A stretch of 64,000 nt of DNA from Nocardioides cavernae (lineage in GTDB: Bacteria > Actinomycetota > Actinomycetes > Propionibacteriales > Nocardioidaceae). The first letter of the stretch is position 1. The number at the start of each line of letters is the position of its first letter. The stretch lies in assembly GCF_016907475.1 (NCBI RefSeq), contig NZ_JAFBCA010000001.1:2232001-2296000 (forward strand), in the 5' to 3' direction. Of the stretch, positions 1 through 9,624 are shown piece by piece. Below the pieces are notes generated by a model. The model was not told where the DNA came from. It ran no database searches and saw only the letters and a list, made by a program, of their open reading frames with translations. The translations under genes were made by a program, and so were the position numbers.

Positions 1-3000
1 TCCGCCGCCGCGGCCGCGGAGGAGTCGTTCGACGCGCTCCTCTTCTCCAAGACGGCTGCGTTCCGCCACTCCAACATCGACGAGGCGACGACCGCGATCC
101 AGTCGCTCGCCGCGACCAACAACTTCACCGTGACGGCCACCGAGGACAGCAGCGCCTTCAACGACGCCAACCTCGAGCAGTACGAGGTCGTCATCTTCCT
201 CTCCACCACCGGTGACGTGCTCAACCCGTCCGAGCAGGCCGCGTTCGAGCGCTACATCCAGGCGGGCGGCGGTTACGCCGGCATCCACGCGGCGTCCGAC
301 ACCGAGTACGACTGGCCCTGGTACGGCAATCTCGTCGGCGCCTACTTCAACAACCACCCGGCGGGCACACCCACCGCGACCGTCAAGGTCGAGGACCCCG
401 CGCACCCCTCCACCGCCGGCATCCAGCGCCGCTGGCAGCGCACCGACGAGTGGTACAACTTCCGGACCAACCCGGCGGCCAACCCCCGCACCAAGCTCCA
501 CGTGCTGGCGTCGCTGGACGAGACCACCTACGCCCCCGGCGGGGGTGCCATGGGCAACGAGCACCCGATCGCCTGGTGCCAGGACTACGACGGCGGCCGC
601 AGCTGGTACACCGGCATGGGTCACACCGAGGCGTCCTTCGTCGACCCGGCCTTCCTCGGCCACATCCTCGGCGGCATCCAGACCGCCGCCGGTGTCGTGG
701 ACTCGGACTGCAAGGCGACCCTGACGCCCAGCTTCGAGAAGGTGGCCCTCGACGAGAACACCTCCAACCCCATGGAGCTCACCATCGCCGATGACGGTCG
801 GGTGTTCTACATCGACCGCAACGGCGCCGTGCGCATCATCAAGGAGAACGGCAGCGTGCTGACCGCGGGCACGGTCCCGGTCTACACGGGCCAGGAGTTC
901 GGCCTGCTCGGCATCGCGCTGGACCCCGACTTCGCCACGAACAACTGGGTCTACCTCTACTACTCGCCGACCGGCTCGGAGTCCGTCGACCGCATCTCGC
1001 GCTTCACGATGTCGGGCGACACGCTGCAGCTCAACACGGCGACGACGATCCTCGACGTCCCGACGCAGCGCAACGAGTGCTGCCACGCGGGTGGGTCGAT
1101 GGAGTTCGACAACATGGGCAACCTGTACCTCGCCACGGGCGACAACACGAACCCGTTCGACTCCGGTGGCTACTCGCCGATCGACGAGCGTCCCGACCGC
1201 AGCGCGTGGGACGCCCAGCGCACGTCGGGCAACACCAACAGCCTCAACGGCAAGGTCCTCCGGATCACCCCGAAGGCCGACGGTGGCTACACGGTCCCCG
1301 CGGGCAACCTCTTCGACGAGGCGGCCGACACCCAGCAGAAGACCCGCCCCGAGATCTACGCCATGGGCTTCCGCAACCCGTTCCGCATCGGGCTCGACGA
1401 GCAGAACAACAACCTCCTCGTCGCCGACTACGGTCCCGACGCCGGCTCCGTGAGCGCCACCCGTGGGCCCAACGGCCGCGTGGAGTGGAACGTGCTGGAC
1501 GAGCCGGGCAACTACGGCTGGCCCTACTGCGTGGGCAACAACACGCCCTACAACGACTACAACTTCGCCAGCAGCACCGCAGGTGCGACGTTCAACTGCA
1601 GCGCGCCGGTCAACGACTCGCCCAACAACACGGGCCTGACCAACCTGCCGCCGGCGAAGGCCGCGGTCATCTGGCAGAGCAACAACGCCTCGATCACCGG
1701 CACCCCGGAGATCGGGGCGAGCGGTGCCCCGATGACCTCGGGCACCTACTCCTACGACCCCGAACTCGACTCGGACCGCAAGTGGCCCGAGTACTTCGAC
1801 AGCAAGGCGATCTGGGCCGACTGGAACAACAACCGACTGTTCACCGTGCAGATGAACGAGGCCGGCACCGGCTACACCGACATCAACCGGTTCCTCTCCA
1901 ACCTGCCCATGCAGCGCCCGCACGCCCTGCAGTTCGGGCCGGACGGCGCCCTCTACATGATCGAGTGGGGGAGCGGCTTCAACGGCAACAACACGGACTC
2001 CGGCGTCTACCGCATCGACTACGTCGAGGGCAACCGCGCACCGGTGGCCAGGGCCACGACCAACCGCACGTCCGGTCCGGCCCCGCTGACGGTCGAGTTC
2101 GACGGGTCGGCATCGTTCGACCCCGACACCGGTGATGCCACGGGCCTCACCTACGCGTGGGACTTCACCGGCGACGGCACCACCGACGCCACCGAGCCGA
2201 CCGCGAGCTTCACGTACACCACGGTGGGCAACTACACAGCCCGGCTGACGGTGACCGACGTGGACGGCCGCACGGGCACGACCAACATCGACATCACGGT
2301 CGGCAACACGGCCCCTAGCGTCGAGCTGGTCCTGCCGAAGGACGGTGGGTTCTTCGACTTCGGTGACTACGTCAACTACGAGGTGGTCGTCACCGACGCC
2401 GAGGACGGCGAGATCGACTGCGACGACGTCGTCGTCCAGCCGGGCCTCGGCCACGACCAGCACTCGCACGACTACGAGCAGTACACCGGCTGCGAGGGCT
2501 CGTTCCCGCTGCCCGGTGACGCCGGCCACGTGGGCGCCAACATCTTCGGCACCATCAAGGCCACCTACACCGACAAGGGCAACGGCGCGGCCGGGGCGCT
2601 CACCAGCGTCGACGGCATCGTCCTGCACACCAAGCACAAGGAGGCCGAGTTCTACGACGCCACCGGCCGCACCGGCAGCAACACCACCGGCTCGGCAGGT
2701 GTCACGACGCAGACCACGACCGACACGGGCGGTGGCCAGAACGTCACCGGCGTCGAGGCCGGCGACTGGTTCCGCTGGAACGTCATGAACCTCACCGGCA
2801 TCACGGGCGTCACCATGCGCGCCGCGTCGAGCACCGCGGGCGCTTCGTTCGAGGTGCGCCAGGGCTCGCCCACCGGCACGGTGATCGGCACGCTCGACGT
2901 GCCCAACACCGGAGGCGCCCAGACCTACCAGGACGTGACGACGACGTTCAGCGGGGCCTCGGCCTCCAGCGAGGCGCTCTACTTCGTCGCCACCACGGGT

Positions 3001-6000
3001 GGGGCCAACGTCAACTGGCTCGAGTTCAAGGGCCGGGGCATCACCGACAACCAGCCGCCGGCGGTCGCCATCAACGCCAGCACCACCACGGGCGAGGTGC
3101 CGCTCCCGGTGTCGTTCACCAGCACGGTGACCGACCCGGACGGTGACACCCCGGTCACCTACGCCTGGAAGTTCGGCGACGGCGAGGCCTCGACCTCGAC
3201 GGAGGCCAACCCCAGCCACACCTACACCGCTCCGGGCAAGTACGTCGTCTCGCTGACGGTCACCGACTCGCGGGGGGCCAAGAGCACCCGCACGACGGAG
3301 ATCACCGCGACAGCCGCCAAGGACATCTGCTTCAGCGGACGCTCCGACGACTTCGTGGGCAACGAGCTCGACAGCACCAGGTGGAACCGCAACGTTCGGG
3401 TCAACCAGGCCATGACCGTGGCCGACGGGACGCTCAACATCCCGCTCACCAACTCGGACATCTACCAGACCACCAACACCACGCCGAACATCGTCCTGCA
3501 GGACCTGCCGGCCGGCAGGTTCGAGGTCACGACCAAGCTCACGCTGCCTGCCGTCCGCGGCTACCAGCAGGGTGGACTGATCGTCTACGGCGATGACAAC
3601 AACTACCTCAAGCTCGTCTACTCGGGTCGATCCACGGCCGCGGCGGGCAGCAAGGCAGCCAACGTCATCCAGTTCGCCAAGGAGGTCAACGGCACGGCGT
3701 CGGAGTCCAACTCCACCAACCTCGGCGCGACCTTCCCCGACACCGTGTGGCTGCGGATGACGAGCACCGACGGCAACGTCGTCACTCCCACCTACAGCAC
3801 CGACGGGGCCACGTGGCTCCCGATCACGACGTCGAACGGCACGGCCGCGCCCCGCGACCTGACCGGCATCACGGCACCCAAGGTCGGCCTGCTCGCCCTG
3901 GGCAGCACGGCTGCGGGAGCGGCTGACAACATCACCGCCGAGTTCGACTACTTCACCATCACGCCGGACGACACCGCTGTCGAGTGCAGCCCGCCGTGCG
4001 TCGTGGAGCAGTTCGACGGCAACGCGCTGGGCTCGGACTGGACGACGGTCCGCCCCAGCGGCAACCTCACGGTCTCCGGCAGCTCGCTGAAGATCCCGAT
4101 GGAGGCGACCGACCTCTACCAGACGACGAACACCGCCCGCGACCTGGTCCTCCGCGACCTGCCGGAGGGTCCGTTCGTCACCACGACCAAGGTCACCGCA
4201 CCGATCAACAGGTCCTACCAGTCGGCAGGCCTGCTCATCTACGGAGACGACGACAACTACCTCAAGCACGTCTTCCAGGGACGCAGCACCGACCCCAACG
4301 CCGCGTCCAACATCATCCAGACGGCTCGTGAGACCACTGGCACGGCCGTCGAGACCAACACGCCGGGCCTCGGGGCCGGGTTCCCGAGCACCGTGTGGCT
4401 GCGCCTGACCAGCGAGGACGGCATCGAGGTCCTCGGCAGCTACAGCACCGACGGTGAGTCGTGGACGGACATGGCGGCGGGCTACAGCCTCGCCGGCATC
4501 ACCAACCCACGCATCGGCCTGCTCTCCGCCGCCAACCAGACGGCTGGAGCCGGGATCACGTCGAGCTTCGACTTCTTCACCCTCGGTGAGGACGACACCT
4601 GCGAGCCGGGTGGCGAGGAGCCGGGCGACACCACGGCGCCGACGACGACCATCTCCATCCCGGACGCCACCGGCCAGGCCGGTTGGTACACGACGCGGCC
4701 GTCGTTCACCCTGGCCGCTGCCGACGAGACGGACGGGTCGGGCGTCGCCTCGACCGAGTACCGCATCGCCGGGGGCGACTGGACGCCCTACACCGGTGCC
4801 GTCCAGGTCACGGGTGAGGGCTCACGCCTGGTCGAGTACCGCTCGACCGACGAGGCCGGCAACGTGGAGGCGACGAAGTCGCTGACGGTGAAGATCGACA
4901 CGGTCGCACCGACCGCGACGATCAGCGTGCCGGCGGCCACGGGCACGGACGCGTGGCACACCAGCCGTCCGTCGTTCACCCTCGCTGCCACCGACGAGAC
5001 GGGCGGGTCGGGCGTCGCCTCGACCGAGTACCGCATCGACGGCGGTAAGTGGGAGGAATACTCCATCGCGGTCCCCGTGACCGGTGAGGGCGAGCGCCTG
5101 GTTGAGTACCGCTCGACCGACGCCGCGGGCAACGTGGAGACGGCCCGGTCGCAGGCCGTCAAGGTCGACACCGCGCCTCCGGTCGTCACCAGTGCCGAGA
5201 CCGGCGGCAGCACCAAGACGGTCACGCTGACCGCCACCGACGCCACCTCGGGCGTGGACAAGATCGAGTACAGCGTCGAGGAGGCGGGGTGGAAGGACTA
5301 CACCGAGCCGCTGTCGTTCGACGAGCCGGGCACCTACCTGGTGCGCTACCGCGCGACCGACAAGGCGGGCAACACCGCCGGCGGTCAGCTCGAGGTCACG
5401 GTCAGCGAGCCGGGCGAGCCCGTCGAGCCGGCCAAGCCGTCGGTCAGCCTGACCACGGCACCCGCCGCGGCCAACGGCCGTGCCAACTGGTTCACCTCAC
5501 CGGTCACCGTCTCCCTCACGGGAGCCGGCGGTGAGGGGAAGCTGGGCCTCGAGTACCGCATCGGTGGCAACGGCACCTGGACGGCGTACACCGCGCCGTT
5601 CCGGGTGGCCAATGACGGGGTCACCCTCGTCCAGGCTCGCGCGACCGACGCAGCAGGCACCACGTCGGCGATCAGCACGCTCACCGTCAAGATGGACGCC
5701 ACCGCGCCCACCGTGGCCGTGGACGGCATCGCCGACGGGGCGAAGCTCGACGTCGCCGCGGTCCGCACCGCTCGGGTGAGGGTCTCGGACGCCACGTCCG
5801 GCGCCGCCGAGCAGGTGGTCCGTCTCGACGGCAAGGTGGTGAGCGCACCGGTGCGGATCGCTGCGATGTCACTGTCGCCGGGCACGCACGAGCTCGAGGT
5901 CACCGTCCTCGACGAGGCGGGCAACCAGGCGTCGCAGACCGTCACCTTCCGGGTGGTCGGGTCCTACGGCGCCGGCAAGAAGCTCGTCAAGCGGCTCGCC

Positions 6001-6201
6001 GACGAAGGACTCGTCGGTCCGAAGCTCGCCGCGAAGCTGAAGGAGGAGCTGGCGTCCGCCAAGCGTGCCGAACGGCGCAAGGACGCGGGCCAGGCCCTCC
6101 GGTCGCTCAAGAAGGTCGAGCGGCTCGCGTCGCGGGTGAAGGACAAGGAGGTGAAGCTCGCTCTCAAGCGCCTGTCGCGGACGCTGAAGTCCCAGCTGTA
6201 G
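1..6201 (+). CDS. Secreted ThuA / PQQ-type sugar dehydrogenase multidomain protein (5' end outside window)
   Basis: The reading frame is open from base 1, so the start and probably most of a signal peptide lie upstream; the first in-frame ATG (130) is inside the ThuA domain. Domains by base position: ThuA-like glutamine-amidotransferase fold (about 20-700); a beta-propeller like soluble glucose/sorbosone dehydrogenases (about 720-2020; landmarks RNPFRIGLDEQNN and LVADYGPDAG); PKD (2030-2310); a carbohydrate-binding, CBM6-like region (2640-3040); second PKD (3040-3320); two related concanavalin-like/DUF1349 modules (3330-3970 and 3990-4600); about four OmpL47/Ig-like repeats sharing TEYRI-GG-W-Y and LVEYRSTD motifs (4620-5700); an Ig-like module (5700-5960); and a Lys/Arg-rich helical C-terminus (5960-6200). 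Probable role is extracellular oxidation or binding of a sugar or polysaccharide; the substrate cannot be read from sequence. The carbohydrate-active isomerase gene follows on the same strand. Confidence 0.85.
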   Translation, partial: SAAAAAEESFDALLFSKTAAFRHSNIDEATTAIQSLAATNNFTVTATEDSSAFNDANLEQYEVVIFLSTTGDVLNPSEQAAFERYIQAGGGYAGIHAASDTEYDWPWYGNLVGAYFNNHPAGTPTATVKVEDPAHPSTAGIQRRWQRTDEWYNFRTNPAANPRTKLHVLASLDETTYAPGGGAMGNEHPIAWCQDYDGGRSWYTGMGHTEASFVDPAFLGHILGGIQTAAGVVDSDCKATLTPSFEKVALDENTSNPMELTIADDGRVFYIDRNGAVRIIKENGSVLTAGTVPVYTGQEFGLLGIALDPDFATNNWVYLYYSPTGSESVDRISRFTMSGDTLQLNTATTILDVPTQRNECCHAGGSMEFDNMGNLYLATGDNTNPFDSGGYSPIDERPDRSAWDAQRTSGNTNSLNGKVLRITPKADGGYTVPAGNLFDEAADTQQKTRPEIYAMGFRNPFRIGLDEQNNNLLVADYGPDAGSVSATRGPNGRVEWNVLDEPGNYGWPYCVGNNTPYNDYNFASSTAGATFNCSAPVNDSPNNTGLTNLPPAKAAVIWQSNNASITGTPEIGASGAPMTSGTYSYDPELDSDRKWPEYFDSKAIWADWNNNRLFTVQMNEAGTGYTDINRFLSNLPMQRPHALQFGPDGALYMIEWGSGFNGNNTDSGVYRIDYVEGNRAPVARATTNRTSGPAPLTVEFDGSASFDPDTGDATGLTYAWDFTGDGTTDATEPTASFTYTTVGNYTARLTVTDVDGRTGTTNIDITVGNTAPSVELVLPKDGGFFDFGDYVNYEVVVTDAEDGEIDCDDVVVQPGLGHDQHSHDYEQYTGCEGSFPLPGDAGHVGANIFGTIKATYTDKGNGAAGALTSVDGIVLHTKHKEAEFYDATGRTGSNTTGSAGVTTQTTTDTGGGQNVTGVEAGDWFRWNVMNLTGITGVTMRAASSTAGASFEVRQGSPTGTVIGTLDVPNTGGAQTYQDVTTTFSGASASSEALYFVATTGGANVNWLEFKGRGITDNQPPAVAINASTTTGEVPLPVSFTSTVTDPDGDTPVTYAWKFGDGEASTSTEANPSHTYTAPGKYVVSLTVTDSRGAKSTRTTEITATAAKDICFSGRSDDFVGNELDSTRWNRNVRVNQAMTVADGTLNIPLTNSDIYQTTNTTPNIVLQDLPAGRFEVTTKLTLPAVRGYQQGGLIVYGDDNNYLKLVYSGRSTAAAGSKAANVIQFAKEVNGTASESNSTNLGATFPDTVWLRMTSTDGNVVTPTYSTDGATWLPITTSNGTAAPRDLTGITAPKVGLLALGSTAAGAADNITAEFDYFTITPDDTAVECSPPCVVEQFDGNALGSDWTTVRPSGNLTVSGSSLKIPMEATDLYQTTNTARDLVLRDLPEGPFVTTTKVTAPINRSYQSAGLLIYGDDDNYLKHVFQGRSTDPNAASNIIQTARETTGTAVETNTPGLGAGFPSTVWLRLTSEDGIEVLGSYSTDGESWTDMAAGYSLAGITNPRIGLLSAANQTAGAGITSSFDFFTLGEDDTCEPGGEEPGDTTAPTTTISIPDATGQAGWYTTRPSFTLAAADETDGSGVASTEYRIAGGDWTPYTGAVQVTGEGSRLVEYRSTDEAGNVEATKSLTVKIDTVAPTATISVPAATGTDAWHTSRPSFTLAATDETGGSGVASTEYRIDGGKWEEYSIAVPVTGEGERLVEYRSTDAAGNVETARSQAVKVDTAPPVVTSAETGGSTKTVTLTATDATSGVDKIEYSVEEAGWKDYTEPLSFDEPGTYLVRYRATDKAGNTAGGQLEVTVSEPGEPVEPAKPSVSLTTAPAAANGRANWFTSPVTVSLTGAGGEGKLGLEYRIGGNGTWTAYTAPFRVANDGVTLVQARATDAAGTTSAISTLTVKMDATAPTVAVDGIADGAKLDVAAVRTARVRVSDATSGAAEQVVRLDGKVVSAPVRIAAMSLSPGTHELEVTVLDEAGNQASQTVTFRVVGSYGAGKKLVKRLADEGLVGPKLAAKLKEELASAKRAERRKDAGQALRSLKKVERLASRVKDKEVKLALKRLSRTLKSQL

Positions 6202-6330
6202 GCGCCGGTCCGAGCACGAGACGTCCGAAGGTGGGCGGCTCGGCCAGCACATCACCCTCGGGTGAGGTGACCGGTGCGTACGCAGGATCGGCCCTGCGTG
6301 CGCCCCGGTGGCCGGGCCCCCGTCCGGGCG

Positions 6331-6358
6331 GGGGGTGGCGCCGCGAGGCGCCGCCCCC
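6331..6358 (+). terminator. GC-rich hairpin with GCGA tetraloop
   Basis: A 12-bp stem (6331-6342 with 6347-6358), all paired apart from one G-U wobble, closes on a GCGA (GNRA-type) tetraloop and is followed by AA. It lies 130 bases after the large secreted-protein gene. It has no U tract, as is common for actinobacterial terminators, so the terminator role is inferred. Confidence 0.5.
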
Positions 6359-6364
6359 AAGCGG

Positions 6365-6400
6365 CCGGTGCCGGGACACGGCGCTCCGTCCCGGCACCGG
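6365..6400 (+). terminator. Second strong hairpin, 13-bp perfect stem
   Basis: CCGGTGCCGGGAC at 6365-6377 pairs perfectly with GTCCCGGCACCGG at 6388-6400 around a 10-base loop. It starts 6 bases after the preceding hairpin, so the two form a tandem pair in the 280-base gap before the isomerase gene. Confidence 0.5.
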
Positions 6401-6481
6401 TCCGCGCGACCACCACCCTGATCCACCTGACCAGCACGACCAGAACCAGCCGAACGCACCACCACACCCTGAGGAGCACAC

Positions 6482-7489
6482 ATGCCACGCCCCGTCACCC
6501 TGTTCACCGGCCAGTGGGCCGACCTGCCGTTCGAGGAGATGTGCAAGCTCGCGTCGGGCTGGGGCTACGACGGCCTCGAGCTCGCCTGCTGGGGCGACCA
6601 CTTCGACCCGTGGGCGGCGGTGGAGGACGAGTCCTACGTCCCGGCCAAGCTCGAGATGCTCAAGAAGTACGACCTCCAGGTGTTCGCCATCAGCAACCAC
6701 CTGAAGGGCCAGGCGGTCTGCGACGACCCGATCGACGCGCGCCACCGCGACATCCTGCCCGACCGTATCTGGGGCGACGGCGACGCCGAGGGCGTGCGCC
6801 AGCGAGCTGCGGAGGAGATGAAGATGACCGCCCGGGCGGCGCGCAAGCTGGGCGTCGACGTCGTGGTCGGCTTCACCGGGTCCTCGATCTGGAAGTACGT
6901 CGCCATGTTCCCGCCGGCCTCCCAGGCCCTCGTCGACGCGGGCTACCAGGATTTCGCGGACCGGTGGAACCCGATCCTCGACGTCTTCGACAGCGAGGGC
7001 GTCCGCTTCGCCCACGAGGTGCACCCGTCCGAGATCGCCTACGACTACTGGACCACGGTCGCGGCGCTCGAGGCCATCGGCCACCGCGAGGCCTTCGGTC
7101 TCAACTGGGACCCCTCGCACTTCGTCTGGCAGGACCTCGACCCGGTCGGCTTCCTGTGGGACTTCAAGGACCGGATCTACCACGTCGACTGCAAGGACGC
7201 GAAGCGTCAGGTCGGCAACGGCCGCAACGGCCGCATGGGCTCGCACCTGGCCTGGGCCGACCCCCGCCGCGGCTGGGACTTCGTGTCCACCGGTCACGGC
7301 GATGTCCCGTGGGAGGCGTCGTTCCGGATGCTCAACACGATCGGCTACGACGGCCCGATCTCCGTGGAGTGGGAGGACGCCGGGATGGACCGTCTCGTCG
7401 GAGCCCCCGAGGCGCTGGAGTTCGTGCGCCGGCTCGCCTTCGACGCGCCGACCGCGGCCTTCGACGCGGCGTTCTCGACCTCGTCCTGA
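6482..7489 (+). CDS. Sugar phosphate isomerase/epimerase (TIM barrel)
   Basis: 335 aa of the xylose-isomerase-like AP endonuclease 2 superfamily (IolE/IolI/EboE-type). Likely metal ligands are visible in the usual order: the Glu of AHEVHPSE, the Asp/His of NWDPSHF, the Asp of YHVDCKDAK and the Glu of ISVEWEDAG. The ATG has a GAGGAG ribosome-binding site 5 bases upstream. The next gene, 48 bases downstream, is inositol-3-phosphate synthase-like, which suggests the two act on the same sugar or cyclitol. Substrate unknown; the superfamily covers many isomerases and epimerases. Confidence 0.85.
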   Translation: MPRPVTLFTGQWADLPFEEMCKLASGWGYDGLELACWGDHFDPWAAVEDESYVPAKLEMLKKYDLQVFAISNHLKGQAVCDDPIDARHRDILPDRIWGDGDAEGVRQRAAEEMKMTARAARKLGVDVVVGFTGSSIWKYVAMFPPASQALVDAGYQDFADRWNPILDVFDSEGVRFAHEVHPSEIAYDYWTTVAALEAIGHREAFGLNWDPSHFVWQDLDPVGFLWDFKDRIYHVDCKDAKRQVGNGRNGRMGSHLAWADPRRGWDFVSTGHGDVPWEASFRMLNTIGYDGPISVEWEDAGMDRLVGAPEALEFVRRLAFDAPTAAFDAAFSTSS

Positions 7490-7537
7490 CCCCCTGATGT
7501 CCGCTGGGCCCCCGCCCATCCGTCCGAGGAGGACGAC

Positions 7538-8674
7538 ATGACCCCCACGCCCCAGGTGACGGCCAGGACAGGCGTGTGGTTCGTGGGTGCGCGGGGCTCG
7601 GTGGCCACCACAGCGGTGGTCGGTGCGTACGCCGTGGCGCATGGCCTCGCACCGACCACCGCTCTCGTGACCGAGCTGCCGGAGCTGGAGCCCGACGGCC
7701 TGCCGTCCCTCGCGGGGCTGGTCTTCGGCGGCCACGACGTCAGCTCCCACTCGCTGCCCAAGCGGGCGGAGGAGCTGGCTGCGGGCGGTGTCGTGCCACC
7801 CGCCCTGGTGGGTGCCGCCCGCTCCCACCTCGAGACCGTCGACGCCGAGGTGCGCCCGGGCCACGTCGCGGGCTCGGCCACCGCCGCCGAGGCGGTGGAG
7901 CGGCTCGCCGGCGACATCGCGGACTTCCGCGACCGGCACCACCTCGACCGGGTGGTCGTCGTCGACGTCGCCAGCACCCAGCCTCCGGTGCCGGACCCCG
8001 ACTCGATGACGGTGGTCGACGACGCGCTGCCGGTCGGGGCGGTCTACGCGCTGGCGGCCTTCCGCGCCGGCGCGCCCTTCGTGTCGTTCACGCCCAGCCC
8101 GTGCCTGCGGCTCCCGGTCGTCGTCGAGGCTGCGCGTCGCAGCGGCCTGCCCTGGGCAGGCTGCGACGGCAAGACCGGGGAGACGCTGCTCAAGTCCGCG
8201 CTCGCCCCCATGTTCGTGATGCGGGCCCTCGAGCTGCGGTCGTGGACCTCGGTCAACCTCCTCGGCGGTGGCGACGGGGCGACCCTCGCCGACCCCGAGG
8301 CCGCGCGGAGCAAGACCGTCGCGAAGCGCAGCGGGCTCGACGCCATCGTCGGACGCCCCGTCCCGGGCCCCATGCACATCGACCAGGTGGAGGACCTGGG
8401 GGAGTGGAAGACGGCGTGGGACCACGTGCGATTCGACGGCTTCCTCGGCACCCGCATGACGCTCCAGCTCACCTGGGAGGGGTGCGACTCCGCGCTCGCC
8501 GCGCCGCTCGTCCTCGACCTGGCACGCCTGGTGTCCGCCGCGCACGCGGCCGGCCGGCCGGGTCCGCTGACTGCTCTCGCCTTCTTCTTCAAGGACCCCG
8601 TCGGCGCCACCGAGCACCGCCTGTCCCAGCAGTGGGACGACCTGGTGGCGTGGCGGGCGGGGCTCGGCTCATGA
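7538..8674 (+). CDS. Inositol-3-phosphate synthase-like protein
   Basis: 378 aa. An N-terminal Rossmann region (VWFVGARGSVATT, from residue 13) and the synthase-family landmarks KTGETLLKSALAP, NLLGGGDG and SWTSVNLLG place it with myo-inositol-1-phosphate synthases, which convert glucose 6-phosphate to inositol 3-phosphate with NAD. It is more divergent than the housekeeping Ino1 of actinobacteria and may make a different cyclitol. From memory, similar isomerase plus synthase pairs occur in ebo-like/SCO3242-type prenyltransferase clusters, but no UbiA gene is in this window. The start has a GAGGAGG site 7 bases upstream. Its stop overlaps the next start (ATGA). Confidence 0.8.
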   Translation: MTPTPQVTARTGVWFVGARGSVATTAVVGAYAVAHGLAPTTALVTELPELEPDGLPSLAGLVFGGHDVSSHSLPKRAEELAAGGVVPPALVGAARSHLETVDAEVRPGHVAGSATAAEAVERLAGDIADFRDRHHLDRVVVVDVASTQPPVPDPDSMTVVDDALPVGAVYALAAFRAGAPFVSFTPSPCLRLPVVVEAARRSGLPWAGCDGKTGETLLKSALAPMFVMRALELRSWTSVNLLGGGDGATLADPEAARSKTVAKRSGLDAIVGRPVPGPMHIDQVEDLGEWKTAWDHVRFDGFLGTRMTLQLTWEGCDSALAAPLVLDLARLVSAAHAAGRPGPLTALAFFFKDPVGATEHRLSQQWDDLVAWRAGLGS

Positions 8675-9210
8675 CGGGCACGGCTGCGCGGCGAGGAGCC
8701 GTCCGGCTCGTCCTCGCGGCCGTGGCGACCGTCCTCTGCTGGGCCGCGGTGCCTCCGGCTGCGGCCCACGACGAGCTCCTCTTCTCCGACCCGTCCGAGT
8801 CGGGGGTGCTGCGTGCCATGCCCTCGCGGGCGATCCTCACCTTCACCGGTCCGGTCGCCGAGGTGCACGAGGTGACCGTCACCGGGCCCGACGGGAGCGT
8901 CGCCAACGGCACGCCCACCGCGACCGGACCCGAGGTCCGGCAGAACCTCTGGTCGGGTCCCGACGGTGCCTACACGCTGACCTATGACGTCGTGTCCTCC
9001 GACGGCCACGAGATGGCCGGCGAGATCCGCTTCGAGGTGGGCGACGGCACGCCCGACGAGGTGGGAGCGGCGTCCTCGTCGTCCGGCGACGGCGACGACC
9101 CCGACGGAGTGCTCCGCGGGGTCGTCGTGCCGGCCGGCGTGGTGCTGCTGTCCGGGGCCTGCGCGCTGGTCATCCGGCACCGGCGCCGCGCTGCCCCGAG
9201 CGCGACCTAG
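8671..9210 (+). CDS. CopC-domain copper-binding/resistance-like protein, membrane anchored
   Basis: 179 aa. A signal peptide of about 33 residues ends at AAAHDELL, which would expose an N-terminal His as in CopC proteins. The pattern DPSESGVLRAMPSRAILTF is followed by the C-terminal DGHEMAGEIRFEV, which holds the second typical His. A Ser/Asp-rich linker leads to a single membrane helix (VVVPAGVVLLSGACALVI) and a basic tail. The start overlaps the synthase stop by 4 bases, so the two are probably translated together. No CopD partner is adjacent. Copper binding is a family expectation and is not proven here. Confidence 0.8.
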   Translation: MTGTAARRGAVRLVLAAVATVLCWAAVPPAAAHDELLFSDPSESGVLRAMPSRAILTFTGPVAEVHEVTVTGPDGSVANGTPTATGPEVRQNLWSGPDGAYTLTYDVVSSDGHEMAGEIRFEVGDGTPDEVGAASSSSGDGDDPDGVLRGVVVPAGVVLLSGACALVIRHRRRAAPSAT

Positions 9211-9216
9211 CCGGAT

Positions 9217-9624
9217 CTAGCCGGCGGGCTTCACCGCCAGCACGGCGCAGTCCGCACCGAGCAGGATGCGCTGCGCGACGCTGCCCATGAGCAGCTTGCC
9301 CACGGGGGAGCGCCGGCGCAGGCCGATCACGACGAGGTCGGCGGAGGCGTCCTGGGCCACCGCGAGGACCTGGTCGCCGACGTCGGCGCCCATCGAGCGT
9401 CGTACGTCGACCTCGACGCCGCTGGAGGCCAGCTCCGCGGTCAGGCGGCCCAGCTGCTCGTCGTCGGCGAAGCGGTCGTCCACCAGCGCGTCACCGCGGG
9501 TGGCGTTGACCACCACTACGCGACCTCCGCGGAGCCTCGCCTCCTCGACGCCGCGGTGCAGCGCGACCTCGCCGAACTCGTCGGGCGTCCAGCCCACCAC
9601 GATCACGCTCGCACGGTCGTTCAT
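9217..9624 (-). CDS. Universal stress protein (UspA family)
   Basis: 135 aa, a single UspA domain. The nucleotide-binding signature is visible near the C-terminus ([20 protein letters not shown], a G-x2-G-x9-G-S/T type pattern), as is the N-terminal strand [10 protein letters not shown]. The ATG at 9624 overlaps the tctA stop as ATGA, so it is the last gene of the tct operon and likely translationally coupled. A longer upstream frame exists but lies inside tctA and is rejected. Confidence 0.9.
   Translation of the reverse strand: MNDRASVIVVGWTPDEFGEVALHRGVEEARLRGGRVVVVNATRGDALVDDRFADDEQLGRLTAELASSGVEVDVRRSMGADVGDQVLAVAQDASADLVVIGLRRRSPVGKLLMGSVAQRILLGADCAVLAVKPAG

Noticed and set aside
130..6201. 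Large secreted protein as a complete gene starting at ATG 130
   Set aside because: The frame is open to base 1 and the upstream codons encode the first strand of the ThuA domain (FDALLFSKTAAFRHSN).
6164..8617. 817-codon reverse-strand open frame opposite the isomerase and synthase genes
   Set aside because: Antisense to two clear genes; composition rich in Arg, Gly, Glu and His is typical of shadow frames in GC-rich DNA.
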